NCBI RefSeq assembly: GCF_022179185.1
Contig: NZ_BPQJ01000011.1
Coordinates: forward strand, 1-64,000
From: Methylobacterium frigidaeris
GTDB lineage: Bacteria; Pseudomonadota; Alphaproteobacteria; Rhizobiales; Beijerinckiaceae
Reading direction: 5' to 3'
Length of the DNA: 64,000 nt
Below, piece by piece: positions 1-8,410 of this stretch. The position numbers and the translations under genes are program-made. Position 1 is the first letter of the stretch, and each line of letters begins with the position of its first letter. The notes under the pieces were generated by a model. The model had not been told where the DNA came from. It ran no database searches and saw only the letters and a list, made by a program, of their open reading frames with translations.

Positions 1-413
<413 letters not shown>

Positions 414-460
414 GTCGGACGACCATGGGTCCGGAGCCTGTCTCGGCTCCGGAGAGAGAA

Positions 461-494
461 AGGGGCGGGTGCCACGCGGCACCCGCCCCTTTTC
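461..494 (+). terminator. Rho-independent terminator after tuf
   Basis: A perfect 13-bp stem (461-473 pairing with 478-490) has a 4-nt loop and is followed by TTT. A second, 8-bp hairpin (431-438 with 445-452) lies just upstream. Both sit within 80 bp of the tuf stop codon. Confidence 0.85.
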
Positions 495-516
495 GCATTC
501 TCGGGACAGGCTCGAT

Positions 517-829
517 TGAACCGCTCAGGTTTCCCGGCGGCTCCAACGTCCGAGAGGATGGAACCATGACGAAGCGAACAGCCCCGCTTCCCCCGAGGTG
601 TGCGAGCGTGCGGCGCCGATGGTGCGCGAGAGCGAGCACGGCTCGCGATAGGCGGTCGGGTATGTCATCCTGGAGTGGGTCGACGGGTCCAACCACCGCC
701 GCCTGCTCGCGCCGATCGGACGACATCCCTCGCGCCGAGGCCGACGCGCGTTGTCATGCCCAGGTCGGCGACAAGGCCCTGGCCGCCTGACACAGGACAA
801 ACGGCTGCCGAGAAACCCGGAGCGGTTCA
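517..829 (+). mobile_element. Deleted IS3-family element (313 bp) with both terminal inverted repeats
   Basis: The left end (517-542) begins TGAACCGCTC. The right end (804-829) reads as the same sequence on the other strand: ten identical outer bases, then 12 of 14 matches after a one-base gap. The ends are TG...CA, as is usual for IS3 elements. Between them is only the start of an OrfA-like frame joined to the tail of an OrfB-like transposase. A full IS3 element is about 1.2-1.5 kb, so most of the interior is missing. I see no matching target duplication (GAT on the left, GTC on the right). It cannot transpose by itself, but intact ends could in principle be mobilised by a full-length relative. 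Confidence 0.75.
566..790 (+). pseudogene. IS3-family transposase remnant (OrfA start fused to OrfB end)
   Basis: The ATG at 566 opens with MTKRT. In the next frame the text reads SPEVCERAAPMVRESEHGS, which matches the start of IS3 OrfA proteins. A TAG at 649-651 interrupts it. The same frame then gives YVILEWVDGSNHRRLLAPIG, the conserved C-terminus of the OrfB integrase domain. One extra base near 719-722 shifts the frame, and the alternative frame continues DIPRAEADARCHAQ to the TGA at 788-790. The central part of the element, including the DDE catalytic domain, has been lost. There are therefore at least three lesions: an internal deletion, a stop and a frameshift. Family placement rests on protein motifs recalled from IS3 elements. 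Confidence 0.75.
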
Positions 830-918
830 GTCCACCCCGACATCCCCGGGGCTTCGCGACGCGGCCCCGGAATGATGACACGAAGGGGGGCAATTCCGTT
901 GGGCGGGTAACCAGCCCC

Positions 919-2286
919 TCACGCCGCGACCGCGGCCACCACCCGGTTTCGCCCCGCCTGCTTGGCCTGGTAGAGCGCGAGGTCGGCGCGCTTCAGCATC
1001 TGCGCCGGGTCGTCGTCCTCCGGCTGGCGGGCCGCCACGCCGATCGAGACCGTGACGTCGATGGTGCTGGTGCCGCGCTGGACCTGGAACGCCGCCGCCT
1101 CGATCCGCTCGCGGATGCGCTCAGCGACCTGGCGTGCGGCATCGAGCCCGGTATCGGGCGCCACCACCACGATCTCCTCGCCGCCGAAGCGCGCCACCAC
1201 GTCGATGCCGCGGGTCTGGGCCCGGATGCGGGTCGCGAATTCCCGCAGGACCTCGTCGCCGGCATCGTGGCCGAACCGGTCGTTGATCGATTTGAAGCGG
1301 TCGATGTCGAGGATCAGCAGGGCCACGGGCCGGTCCCGCAGGGACGGCTCGGAGAAGAGCCCGCCGAGGTAGCTGTCGAGGTAGCGCCGGTTGTGCAGGC
1401 CGGTGAGTCCGTCGGTGACCGCGAGGTCCATCGAGACCTGGACCGACTCGCGCAGCGAATGCGAGAATCGCCGGCGCTTCACCTGGGTGCGGACCCGGGC
1501 CACGAGCTCGTTGCGGTCGATGGGGCGGACCAGGTAATCGTGCACGCCGAGATCGAGGCCGCGCATGATCCGGGCGCGGTCGTGCGGATCGGCCATCATC
1601 ACCACCGGCACGGTGCGGGTGCGGTCGAGGGAGCGGAGCTGGCTGCACAGGCGCAGGCCGTCGTGGCCGTCGAGGTCCAGGCTGACCAGCACCACATCGT
1701 AATCGCCGGCCTTGACCCGCTCCAGAGCCTCCTGCGGCGTGGCCACCGTCTCGACGCAATGGTACTGGCCCAGCGCCGCCGCGAGCCGCTCGGCGGAGGA
1801 GCGGCGATCCTCGACGATCAGCACGTTGGCATTGTGCCCGGTCTCCGCGGTAGCGGCCGCCAGCGGATCGCCGACCCGCGACGCCATGGCGCGGCTGCGC
1901 AATTCGTCGGTCACCGCCTTCAGGCGCACCAGGCTGCGCACCCGGGCCATCAGGGCGGTGTCGTCGATCGGCTTGGTCAGGAAGTCGTCGGCCCCGGCAT
2001 CGAGCCCGCGCAGGCGGTCGCTCGGCTGGTCGAGGGCGGTCACCATCACCACCGGCAGGTGCGCCATGGTCGGCGTCGACTTGATCCGGCGGCAGACCTC
2101 GAACCCGTCCATGCCCGGCATCATCACGTCGAGCAGCACGATGTCGCACAGGCCCTTCTCGCACACCGCGAGCGCGTCGGGTCCGTTCATTGCCGAGACG
2201 ACGTCGAAATACTCGACGGTCAATTTCGTCTCGAGCAATTTAATATTCGGAAAGAGGTCGTCGACGATGAGAACGCGTGCCGACAT
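919..2286 (-). CDS. pleD: PleD-type diguanylate cyclase response regulator
   Basis: The protein of 455 aa has two receiver domains (about 1-120 and 150-270) and a C-terminal GGDEF domain. It makes cyclic di-GMP when phosphorylated and in Caulobacter controls polar development. The acceptor is Asp53 in LLDVMMPG. The second receiver is degenerate, as in known PleD. The active-site motif is GGEEI (368-372), with Ile where Caulobacter has Phe. The product-inhibition I-site RxxD is intact (Arg359, Asp362), and length and positions agree closely with Caulobacter PleD (454 aa). It starts 27 bp after the divK stop, on the same strand, so the two genes are probably cotranscribed. Confidence 0.96.
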   Translation of the reverse strand: MSARVLIVDDLFPNIKLLETKLTVEYFDVVSAMNGPDALAVCEKGLCDIVLLDVMMPGMDGFEVCRRIKSTPTMAHLPVVMVTALDQPSDRLRGLDAGADDFLTKPIDDTALMARVRSLVRLKAVTDELRSRAMASRVGDPLAAATAETGHNANVLIVEDRRSSAERLAAALGQYHCVETVATPQEALERVKAGDYDVVLVSLDLDGHDGLRLCSQLRSLDRTRTVPVVMMADPHDRARIMRGLDLGVHDYLVRPIDRNELVARVRTQVKRRRFSHSLRESVQVSMDLAVTDGLTGLHNRRYLDSYLGGLFSEPSLRDRPVALLILDIDRFKSINDRFGHDAGDEVLREFATRIRAQTRGIDVVARFGGEEIVVVAPDTGLDAARQVAERIRERIEAAAFQVQRGTSTIDVTVSIGVAARQPEDDDPAQMLKRADLALYQAKQAGRNRVVAAVAA

Positions 2287-2313
2287 GGAAGGCCAGGCCC
2301 CTCTCAGCTCTGC

Positions 2314-2694
2314 TCAGCTCTGGCGCTCGTCGCCGACATAGGTGCGGACCGTCGCGAGGAACTTCGCGACCGAGATGGGCTTGGACAGGTAGGCCTCGCA
2401 GCCCCCCTCGCGGATGCGCTCCTCGTCACCTTTCATGGCGAAGGCCGTGATGGCGATCACCGGGATGCTCTTGAGCTCATCGTCCTCCTTGAGCCATTTA
2501 GTGACCTCGAGGCCCGACACCTCGGGGAGCTGAATGTCCATCAGGATCAGGTCAGGCCGATGCCGGCGCGCCAGCTCGATCGCCTCGATCCCGTTGGCCG
2601 TCTTGAGGGTCGCGTAGCCGTGAGCCTCCAACAGGTCGTTGAAGAGCTTCATGTTCAGCTCGTTATCCTCGACGATGAGCACCGTCTTCGTCAT
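2314..2694 (-). CDS. divK: Cell-cycle response regulator DivK
   Basis: This 126-aa single-domain receiver begins [20 protein letters not shown] and carries Asp53 in the motif LILMDIQLP. Conserved Thr ([10 protein letters not shown]) and Lys (YLSKPIS) complete the phosphorylation site. DivK is phosphorylated by the DivJ/PleC kinases in alphaproteobacteria and acts on DivL and CckA to lower CtrA activity. It is upstream gene of the divK-pleD operon, the arrangement known from Caulobacter. The 78 bp to the divergent DUF3572 gene must hold promoters for both directions. That gap contains GTTAAG, part of a CtrA-like half site, but no full TTAA-N7-TTAA box that I can see. Confidence 0.97.
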   Translation of the reverse strand: MTKTVLIVEDNELNMKLFNDLLEAHGYATLKTANGIEAIELARRHRPDLILMDIQLPEVSGLEVTKWLKEDDELKSIPVIAITAFAMKGDEERIREGGCEAYLSKPISVAKFLATVRTYVGDERQS

Positions 2695-2772
2695 GGCTCA
2701 CTGTCTCCGGCGCTCCAGCGGGCCGCGTCACACCCCGGCTGCGACCGGAACCGCAACACTGTTAAGCGGCAC

Positions 2773-3114
2773 ATGTTGATGAAACGCAAATTCGAAGGAT
2801 TGGCCAGGGGGTCCGATCCCCGTGGCGGAGTGCTGAGTGAATCCGCCGCGGAGGCCCTGGGGGCCCGCGTCTTCGCCTACGTCACCGGCGAGCCCAGCCG
2901 ATTGCTGCGGTTCATGGAGAGTTCCGGTCTCTCGCCGGTTGCGCTGCGGCAGGCGGCCGACAGCCCCGATCTCGTCGCCGGCCTCCTCGATCACGTGGTG
3001 GCGGACGAGGAGCTGCTCCTCGCCTGCGCCTCGGCGCTTGAGGTGCCGCCGGAGCGGATCACCCAGGCCTGGCGCCGTCTCGGGCCTCCGGACCCGGGCG
3101 AGTTCGGGGCGTGA
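2773..3114 (+). CDS. DUF3572 family protein
   Basis: The product is a small soluble protein of 113 aa with no known biochemical role. The body from about residue 22 (SESAAEALGARVFAYVTGEP, then LRQAADSPDLVAGLLDHVV, DEELLLACA) fits the alphaproteobacterial DUF3572 family, which is typically about 90-100 aa. The start is uncertain: ATG 2773, ATG 2779 and GTG 2830 are all in frame, and the family begins close to the last of these. Its TGA overlaps the GTG of dinB by 4 bp, so translation of the polymerase is probably coupled to it. The same pairing is common in Rhizobiales, from memory. Confidence 0.85.
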   Translation: MLMKRKFEGLARGSDPRGGVLSESAAEALGARVFAYVTGEPSRLLRFMESSGLSPVALRQAADSPDLVAGLLDHVVADEELLLACASALEVPPERITQAWRRLGPPDPGEFGA

Positions 3115-4448
3115 GCGGACAGCCGCTCTGCCGCGATTGCGGGGCGAGCCCGCCGGGCGACGCCCCACGCTGCCGGGCCTGCGGCTCGCCACGCCTGCTC
3201 GCCCATCCCGAGCGCGATGCGCTGGCCATCGCGCACGTCGATTGCGACGCGTTCTACGCCGCGGTCGAGAAACGCGACGACCCCTCCCTGCGCGACCGGC
3301 CGCTGATCATCGGCGGGGGGAAGCGCGGCGTTGTCTCGACCGCCTGCTACATCGCCCGCATCCGCGGCGTGCACTCGGCGATGCCGATGTTCCGCGCCCT
3401 CGAGGCCTGCCCGGATGCGGTGGTGCTGCGGCCCGACATGGAGAAATACGCCCGGGTCGGCCGGCAGGTGCGGGCGATGATGCAGGCCCTCACGCCCCTG
3501 GTCGAGCCGGTCTCGATCGACGAGGCGTTCCTCGACCTCTCGGGCACCGCGCGGCTGCACGGGGCCGCGCCCGCCGTGACGCTGGCGCGCTTCGCCCGCG
3601 CGGTCGAGGCGGAGATCGGCATCACCGTCTCGGTCGGGCTCGCGCCCAACAAGTTCCTGGCCAAGATCGCCTCGGATCTCGAGAAGCCGCGCGGCTTCTC
3701 GATCATCGGCCGTGCGGAGGCCGAAGCCTTCCTGGCGCCGCGGCCGGTGCGGATCCTGCCCGGCATCGGCCAGGCCGCGGCCGAGCGCCTCGCGGCTTTG
3801 GGCATCCACCGGATCGGCGAGATCGGCCGGGTCGCGCCTGAGCGGCTGCATGCGGCGCTCGGGCGCGACGCCGCCCGCCTGCTGGCGCTGGCCCGCGGCG
3901 AGGACCGGCGCCCGGTGCAGCCGCGGCGGGAGACGAAGAGCATCTCGGGCGAGACCACCTTCGCGGAGGACCTGCGCGCCTTCGAGGCCCTGCGGCCGGT
4001 CCTGTGGCGGCTGTGCGAGACGGTGGCGCGGCGCCTGAAGCGGGCGGAGCTCGCGGCGGGCAGCGTGACCCTGAAGCTGAAGGACCGGGATTTTCGCCTG
4101 CGCACCCGCACCCGCTCGGGGCTGGCACCGACGCAGGTCGCCGAGCGGCTGTTTCGCCCGGCCGAGGCGCTGCTGCGCGATTCCTGCGACGGCACCGCCT
4201 ACCGGCTGATCGGCATCGGGGCCAGCGACCTCTGCGACGCGGCCCATGCCGACCGAGGCGACCTCGCCGACGTCTCGGCCGTCCGTGACGCGAGCCGGGC
4301 GGCGGCGATCGGCGCCCTGCGCGAGCGCTTCGGTGCGGCGGCGGTGCAGCGCGGGCTCGGCTTCGCGCCGCAGGCCAAGGACCGGCAGGGCAAGGACCGG
4401 CAGGGCAAGGACCGGCAGGGCAAGGACCGGCAGGGCAAGGACCGATAG
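3111..4448 (+). CDS. dinB: DNA polymerase IV (Y family) with N-terminal zinc ribbon
   Basis: This error-prone translesion polymerase of 445 aa is used in damage tolerance. The catalytic palm has AHVDCDAFYAAVE and SIDEAFLDLSG, which supply the metal-binding acids. The fingers/thumb follow with LAPNKFLAKIASDLEKP and a helix-hairpin-helix (ILPGIGQAAAERLAALG). The little finger domain reaches about residue 415. Two features are unusual. First, Cys7, Cys10, Cys21 and Cys24 form a small zinc-ribbon-like extension before the catalytic domain. Second, the tail ends in repeated KDRQG encoded by a 15-bp tandem repeat. The GTG start overlaps the DUF3572 stop. No clear LexA box can be assigned inside the operon. 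Confidence 0.95.
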   Translation: MSGQPLCRDCGASPPGDAPRCRACGSPRLLAHPERDALAIAHVDCDAFYAAVEKRDDPSLRDRPLIIGGGKRGVVSTACYIARIRGVHSAMPMFRALEACPDAVVLRPDMEKYARVGRQVRAMMQALTPLVEPVSIDEAFLDLSGTARLHGAAPAVTLARFARAVEAEIGITVSVGLAPNKFLAKIASDLEKPRGFSIIGRAEAEAFLAPRPVRILPGIGQAAAERLAALGIHRIGEIGRVAPERLHAALGRDAARLLALARGEDRRPVQPRRETKSISGETTFAEDLRAFEALRPVLWRLCETVARRLKRAELAAGSVTLKLKDRDFRLRTRTRSGLAPTQVAERLFRPAEALLRDSCDGTAYRLIGIGASDLCDAAHADRGDLADVSAVRDASRAAAIGALRERFGAAAVQRGLGFAPQAKDRQGKDRQGKDRQGKDRQGKDR

Positions 4449-4451
4449 GGC
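4377..4451 (+). repeat. 15-bp tandem repeat at the 3' end of dinB
   Basis: The unit AAGGACCGGCAGGGC occurs four times without change (4377-4436). A fifth copy differs by one base (G to A), and this change creates the TAG stop of dinB at 4446-4448. The unit is a multiple of three, so each copy adds KDRQG to the protein without shifting frame. Copy number is likely to vary by slippage. Confidence 0.95.
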
Positions 4452-4460
4452 GGGGGGCAC

Positions 4461-4491
4461 GGCAAGGGCCGCCGGAGCGGGGGCCCTTGCC
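4461..4491. terminator. Hairpin between convergent dinB and eipB
   Basis: A perfect 10-bp stem (4461-4470 with 4482-4491) and an 11-nt loop lie 12 bp after the dinB stop and 25 bp from the eipB stop. There is no T run on either side, so this is a possible bidirectional terminator and not a classical one. Confidence 0.5.
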
Positions 4492-4516
4492 GACGGTCCC
4501 GGCCGCAGCCATGGCC

Positions 4517-5368
4517 CTACTTGCAGTCCTTGCTCTCCGGGGTGAGGTCGATGCGCGACAGCTCGCCCTTCAGCGAGAACTCGCCGTAATCGAGGCGTAG
4601 CGCCCCGCTGACGCCGTTCTCGTAGAGGTCGAAGGCGAGGACGTAGACCGGGGTCCGCTCCCCCTCTCCCGGCGAGAAGTAGCTCAGCGTCACGGGCCAG
4701 TGCGGCATCGCCGCCATCGCGCCCTCGCGCAGCGGCGCTTCGACCGGGGCCGAGGCGGGCTTCGGTGCGTCGGGCGTGACGGCATCGGGCTTTGCGGCGA
4801 CGCGCTGCGGGCCGATCACCGCCAGGGTGTCATAGACCTTGCGGCCGTCGTCCGAGCCGTCGAACACCTTCACGGCGACGGTGGATTGCCCGGCCCGGGC
4901 GGCCTCGATCAGCCGCTTCATGTGGGCGGCCGGAAACAGAACCTCGCCCGGCACCGCCATCTCGCCGCGCTTGGGCTGCTTGAGGGTGATGTCGAGACCC
5001 TTGTCGCCGCGCTCGGCATTGCCGTCGACCGGGGCCGCCGCCTTGCCGTTGAGATCGGACTGGGTGCGGAAGCGGAAGCTGCGCCCGTCGCCGCTCTCGA
5101 AGGTGGTGTTGCGCAGGTCGGAGGTGCGGGTGCCGCTCTCCGAACTCTCCAGCACCGTCACCTGCCGGTACTGCAGGGCGAAGCCCTTGCAGGAATCGCC
5201 GGAGAAATCGAACACGATCCGGCCGCGGGCGCTGTCGACCGCGCGGGTGCCGGAACTGCCGGACAGCGACAGGTCATAGACGGCGCGATGGGGCGCGAGG
5301 TGCACGGTCTCCGCCGCCAGGACGGGCGACGAGAGCGCGAGCAGGACGCACGCGAGGAGTGATCGCAT
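4517..5368 (-). CDS. eipB: Periplasmic cell-envelope integrity protein EipB (DUF1849)
   Basis: This exported protein of 283 aa belongs to the EipB/DUF1849 family. In Brucella the family forms a beta-spiral periplasmic protein needed for envelope integrity. A signal peptide (about 1-18, SLLACVLLALSSPVLAAE) is clear. Family features include HRAVYDLSL near the mature N-terminus, QYRQVT, and FRTQSDLNG. Cys60 in GDSCKG and Cys282 in the last residues match the two cysteines that form the conserved disulfide in Brucella EipB. The gene stands alone, convergent with dinB. The assignment is strong by family; the exact partner or ligand is unknown. Confidence 0.88.
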   Translation of the reverse strand: MRSLLACVLLALSSPVLAAETVHLAPHRAVYDLSLSGSSGTRAVDSARGRIVFDFSGDSCKGFALQYRQVTVLESSESGTRTSDLRNTTFESGDGRSFRFRTQSDLNGKAAAPVDGNAERGDKGLDITLKQPKRGEMAVPGEVLFPAAHMKRLIEAARAGQSTVAVKVFDGSDDGRKVYDTLAVIGPQRVAAKPDAVTPDAPKPASAPVEAPLREGAMAAMPHWPVTLSYFSPGEGERTPVYVLAFDLYENGVSGALRLDYGEFSLKGELSRIDLTPESKDCK

Positions 5369-5920
5369 GAAGTCTCCCGGAGCGGCCGTCGGTGCTGACG
5401 TCGGCCCTGTGTGATCGTCTCAAGATAGGCCCCGCTCCGGCGCCCGGCAACGTTCCGGGTACGAGCCGATCGCAAGCCGTCCGGCCCCGGCCGTGGCAAT
5501 GCGGCCACGCTTGCCGAAGACCGTATATACAACCGCTGGTTGCAATGCATCGCTGCGGCATTGCAACCTGAGTTCATGCCGCTCCCCGGTATGCCGCCAC
5601 CCCGCGGGTTTTCCGGCAAGACCTTGATCAGTCATAATTATTCGGAATGACGACGCGGCGTGACCGGGCCGCGCGGCGAACCGGCGGCGCGACCCGCCCG
5701 GGTCTGGAGGCCCGGTCGCTCGCGGGGAAAAACCGACTCGGCGGGGGGCGGACTCTTGCGCGGGTGTTAGCCCGTCCTGTAGGTTCACCCCCGTCGCCAC
5801 CGCTCCGGGCGTGGCGGCGATCACCAGCAGGATCGGACGGATTCAACGCGCGGTCGAACGGCGGGCCGCTCGCGGCTGCGTGCCGATTCCATAGGTGATG
5901 TCGGGGGATTGGAGGCGGCG
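5369..5920. other. Intergenic region between eipB and gcrA
   Basis: This 552-bp region separates divergent genes and must contain both promoters. I see an AT-rich patch CCGTATATAC (5521-5530), a perfect 11-bp inverted repeat at 5538-5568 and a second AT-rich patch around 5630-5645. GTG/ATG frames in this stretch have arginine-rich, compositionally random translations. I do not assign -35/-10 boxes with confidence. Confidence 0.6.
5538..5568. repeat. Perfect inverted repeat upstream of eipB and gcrA
   Basis: GGTTGCAATGC (5538-5548) is followed by a 9-nt spacer and its exact reverse complement (5558-5568). A shorter palindrome AACCGCTGGTT (5531-5541) overlaps its left arm. No T run follows, so it is more likely an operator or an RNA hairpin in a leader than a terminator. 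It is 170 bp upstream of the eipB start and 352 bp upstream of gcrA. Confidence 0.8.
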
Positions 5921-6430
5921 ATGATGGATGCGGGTCCGAGCTGGACGAAGGAACGCGTCGAGCTTCTCAAGCGGCTGTGGAGCGACGGCCGCAGCGCCAG
6001 CCAGATCGCCGCCGAGATTGGTGGCGTCTCCCGCAATGCGGTCATCGGCAAGGTTCACCGCCTCGGCTTGGCCGGACGCGTGGTGAAGGCCAATGGCGCC
6101 TCGCCGGCGGCTGGCCGCCGTCCGCGGAGCGACGCCGATTCCGCCGCCGAGACCCCGTCCGTGCTGGCCCCCGCGCCGCCGGCCCTCGCCCTGTTCCAGT
6201 CCGCTCCGCCCTCCGCGGCATCCGGACTGCCGGAGAGCTCCCGCGTCACCATCATGGAGTTGCGCGAGTTCATGTGCCGCTGGCCGATGGGCGACCCGTC
6301 CACGCCCGATTTCCGCTTCTGCGGCGACCGCGCGATTGCCGGCCTGCCCTACTGCACCCACCACAGCCGGATCGCCTACCAGCCCGCCGCCGAGCGCAAG
6401 CGCGACCGCAAGGTCGTCGGGTTCCGTTAG
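5921..6430 (+). CDS. gcrA: Cell-cycle regulator GcrA
   Basis: GcrA is a sigma70-associated transcription factor that activates promoters carrying methylated GANTC sites in alphaproteobacteria. This copy is 169 aa from ATG 5921. The N-terminal DNA-binding domain is unmistakable: SWTKERVELLKRLWSDG, then SASQIAAEIGGVSRNAVIGK and VHRLGL. A variable Ala/Pro linker follows (about 55-105). The C-terminal sigma2-binding part contains CRWPMGDPSTPDFRFCG and PYCTHHSRIAYQP. I chose ATG 5921 because GGAGG lies at 5911-5915, five bases before it; an upstream in-frame TTG at 5909 overlaps that ribosome site. It is monocistronic and a hairpin follows. Confidence 0.96.
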   Translation: MMDAGPSWTKERVELLKRLWSDGRSASQIAAEIGGVSRNAVIGKVHRLGLAGRVVKANGASPAAGRRPRSDADSAAETPSVLAPAPPALALFQSAPPSAASGLPESSRVTIMELREFMCRWPMGDPSTPDFRFCGDRAIAGLPYCTHHSRIAYQPAAERKRDRKVVGFR

Positions 6431-6451
6431 ACGGCGTCTCAGCGAACGATC

Positions 6452-6476
6452 CGGAGGCGGCCTCGGGCCGCTTCCG
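6452..6476 (+). terminator. Hairpin after gcrA
   Basis: An 11-bp stem with one G-T pair (6452-6462 with 6466-6476) and a TCG loop lies 22 bp after the gcrA stop. There is no T tract. Confidence 0.5.
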
Positions 6477-7177
6477 CACTAATCCCTTCAACAGCCCGAC
6501 GATATCGCTCGAATCCTAACGAATCATGTCCGGTGATTCGCTCGGAATGCCGCAGGCGACATCGTCCGGGATTGCTCGACGCCTCTGGCGGCCATCGAGT
6601 CAGTCAAGGTCCGCGCAGCAGAGCCCGACATCCATAGATGGATGGTCCCTTCTCGCAAGCGGACGATCCCGGTCAAGCTTTCGCGTCGCATCCGGATGTC
6701 CGGCCTCTGCTCAGCCATGAGGGCTGCGGCCAACCTGGTGGTGCGCGGCACGCTCTCCGATCAGAAGCGCGGCTCAGTCGACCACTCGTTTCATGTTGCA
6801 CTCTCACCGGCGCCGCACAGGCTCCGAAATTCCGTGATCACCCCCCAACCGGCGACAGCGCCGGTCCAGCACCGACCCCAACCCCGGTCAGGCCGGGGTC
6901 AGGTCGTAGCTCCCCGCTCACCGGAAGACGCCAGGCGATCCGCGTCAGGAGACATGGATATTGGGCCGGCGCGGACGCCCTTGGGTATCCTGACGCCCGG
7001 GCGCGAATCCGAGGCGACGCGCCGGCGCGGTCAGGCAGGTCGGTGAGCAAGGAGCCCGAGAGCACGGCCAAGGCCGGAGCAGGATGAGGGGCCCCGGGGA
7101 CCGGGACGCGCCCATACATGAGGTCGGGGTGGGATAGAGTCGACCGTCGTTCTTGCACCGCTCACGCGGAAGACTGG
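6477..7177. other. 700-bp region without a recognisable gene
   Basis: Short frames exist on both strands (for example 6524-6751 minus and 6638-7087 plus), but none has a ribosome site plus a protein-like composition, and I recognise no motif in any of them. A short GC hairpin (ACCCCGG, 5-nt loop, CCGGGGT) lies near 6880-6900. The stretch may contain worn-down gene debris or a small RNA; I cannot show either. Confidence 0.5.
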
Positions 7178-8410
7178 TTACGCCGCCCGCAACACCTGCC
7201 CGTCATGACCGGCGATCCGCAGATCGACGAGCATTCCCGCCTCCACCCCCTCCCGCAGCCGCACCGGCAGGAACCCTTCCGTCCGACCGAGCCCGCCGCG
7301 CTCGGCCAGCACCCGGCGGGTCTCCCCCACCTCGCGGTCGAGACGGCGGGCGAAGGCGGCGGCGCCGGCCTCGCGCAGGCGCGCGGCGCGGTCGCGGATC
7401 TCCGCCGGGGCGACCTGCGGCATCCGGGCGGCCGGCGTGCCCGGGCGGGGCGAGTAGGGGAAGACGTGGAGTTGCGCGAGACCGCATTCCTCCACGAGGT
7501 CGAGGGAGCGGGCGAACTGCGCCTCGGTCTCGGTCGGGAAGCCGGCGATCAGGTCGGCGCCGAACACCGCGTCGGGACGCAAGCGCCGGATCGCGGCGCA
7601 GAAGCGGATCGCGTCGTCCCGGCCGTGGCGGCGCTTCATGCGCTTGAGGATCAGGTCGTCGCCGGCCTGGAGCGAGAGGTGGAGATGCGGCATCAGCCGC
7701 GCCTCCTCGGCGAAGGCCGTGACCAGCTCCGGATCGGCCTCGACGGAATCGATCGAGGACAGGCGAAGGCGGTCGAGGTCGGGCACCTCGCGCAGGATCG
7801 CCCGCACCAGGGCGCCGAGCGTGGCGCCGCCGAGGTCGCGGCCATAGGCCGTGAGGTCGACGCCGGTCAGAACGACCTCCCGGGTGCCCTGCGCTACCAG
7901 GGCGCGAACCTGCGCCACGGCCGCCGCCACCGGCACCGAGCGCGAGTTGCCGCGGCCGAACGGGATGACGCAGAAGGTGCAGCGGTGGTCGCAGCCGTTC
8001 TGCACCGGCAGGAAGGCGCGGGTGCGCGCCCTCATCGGTACGGCGTCCGGCAGCGGATCGGCGCCGGGGGCCATCACGTCGTCGATCCGCACCCGGTCGG
8101 GGGAAGGAGCGGTCCAGACCGCCGGGTCGAGCTTGCGGCGGTTGCCGAGGATCTCGGCGACTTCCGGCATGGCGGCGTAGGACTCGGTCTCGACCTGCGC
8201 GCCGCACCCGGTCACCACCACCCGCGCCGCCGGGTTGGCCCGGGCGGCGGCCCGGATCGCCTTGCGGGCCTGCCGTCCGGCCTCCGCCGTCACCGCGCAG
8301 GTATTGACGAGGACGAGGTCGGTGCGGCCCGCGTCTTCCGCCTGCCGGCGCATCGCTTCCGATTCGGCGGCGTTGAGGCGGCAGCCGAAGCTCAGGACCT
8401 CGATGCTCAC
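7178..8410 (-). CDS. mtaB: tRNA t6A37 methylthiotransferase MtaB
   Basis: This radical SAM enzyme (410 aa) converts N6-threonylcarbamoyladenosine-37 of tRNA into the 2-methylthio form (ms2t6A). The N-terminal methylthiotransferase domain supplies three cluster cysteines: Cys10 (LSFGCRLN), Cys38 (NTCAVT) and Cys69 (TGCGAQ). The radical SAM cluster is Cys140, Cys144 and Cys147 ([10 protein letters not shown]). A TRAM-like C-terminal segment ends near the stop. MtaB is favoured over MiaB by the short N-terminus ([13 protein letters not shown]). The GTG start at 8410 overlaps the dapF stop by 4 bp. A longer open frame extends upstream, but that part is antisense-frame noise inside dapF. Confidence 0.92.
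   Translation of the reverse strand: MSIEVLSFGCRLNAAESEAMRRQAEDAGRTDLVLVNTCAVTAEAGRQARKAIRAAARANPAARVVVTGCGAQVETESYAAMPEVAEILGNRRKLDPAVWTAPSPDRVRIDDVMAPGADPLPDAVPMRARTRAFLPVQNGCDHRCTFCVIPFGRGNSRSVPVAAAVAQVRALVAQGTREVVLTGVDLTAYGRDLGGATLGALVRAILREVPDLDRLRLSSIDSVEADPELVTAFAEEARLMPHLHLSLQAGDDLILKRMKRRHGRDDAIRFCAAIRRLRPDAVFGADLIAGFPTETEAQFARSLDLVEECGLAQLHVFPYSPRPGTPAARMPQVAPAEIRDRAARLREAGAAAFARRLDREVGETRRVLAERGGLGRTEGFLPVRLREGVEAGMLVDLRIAGHDGQVLRAA

Noticed and set aside
513..833. Target-site duplication around the IS3 remnant
   Set aside because: Flanking bases are GAT on the left and GTC on the right, so no duplication can be claimed.
751..2772. Very long plus-strand open frame running into the DUF3572 gene
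   Set aside because: It is antisense to pleD and divK, its translation is His/Arg/Asp-rich and random, and the real gene begins only near 2773. Long stop-free antisense frames are expected at this GC content.
5647..5898. Possible 83-aa protein upstream of gcrA
   Set aside because: Arg/Gly/Ala-rich random translation without a ribosome site; the region is better explained as promoter and leader.
6524..6751. Possible small gene on the minus strand
   Set aside because: No ribosome site, no recognised motif, and codon composition unlike its neighbours.
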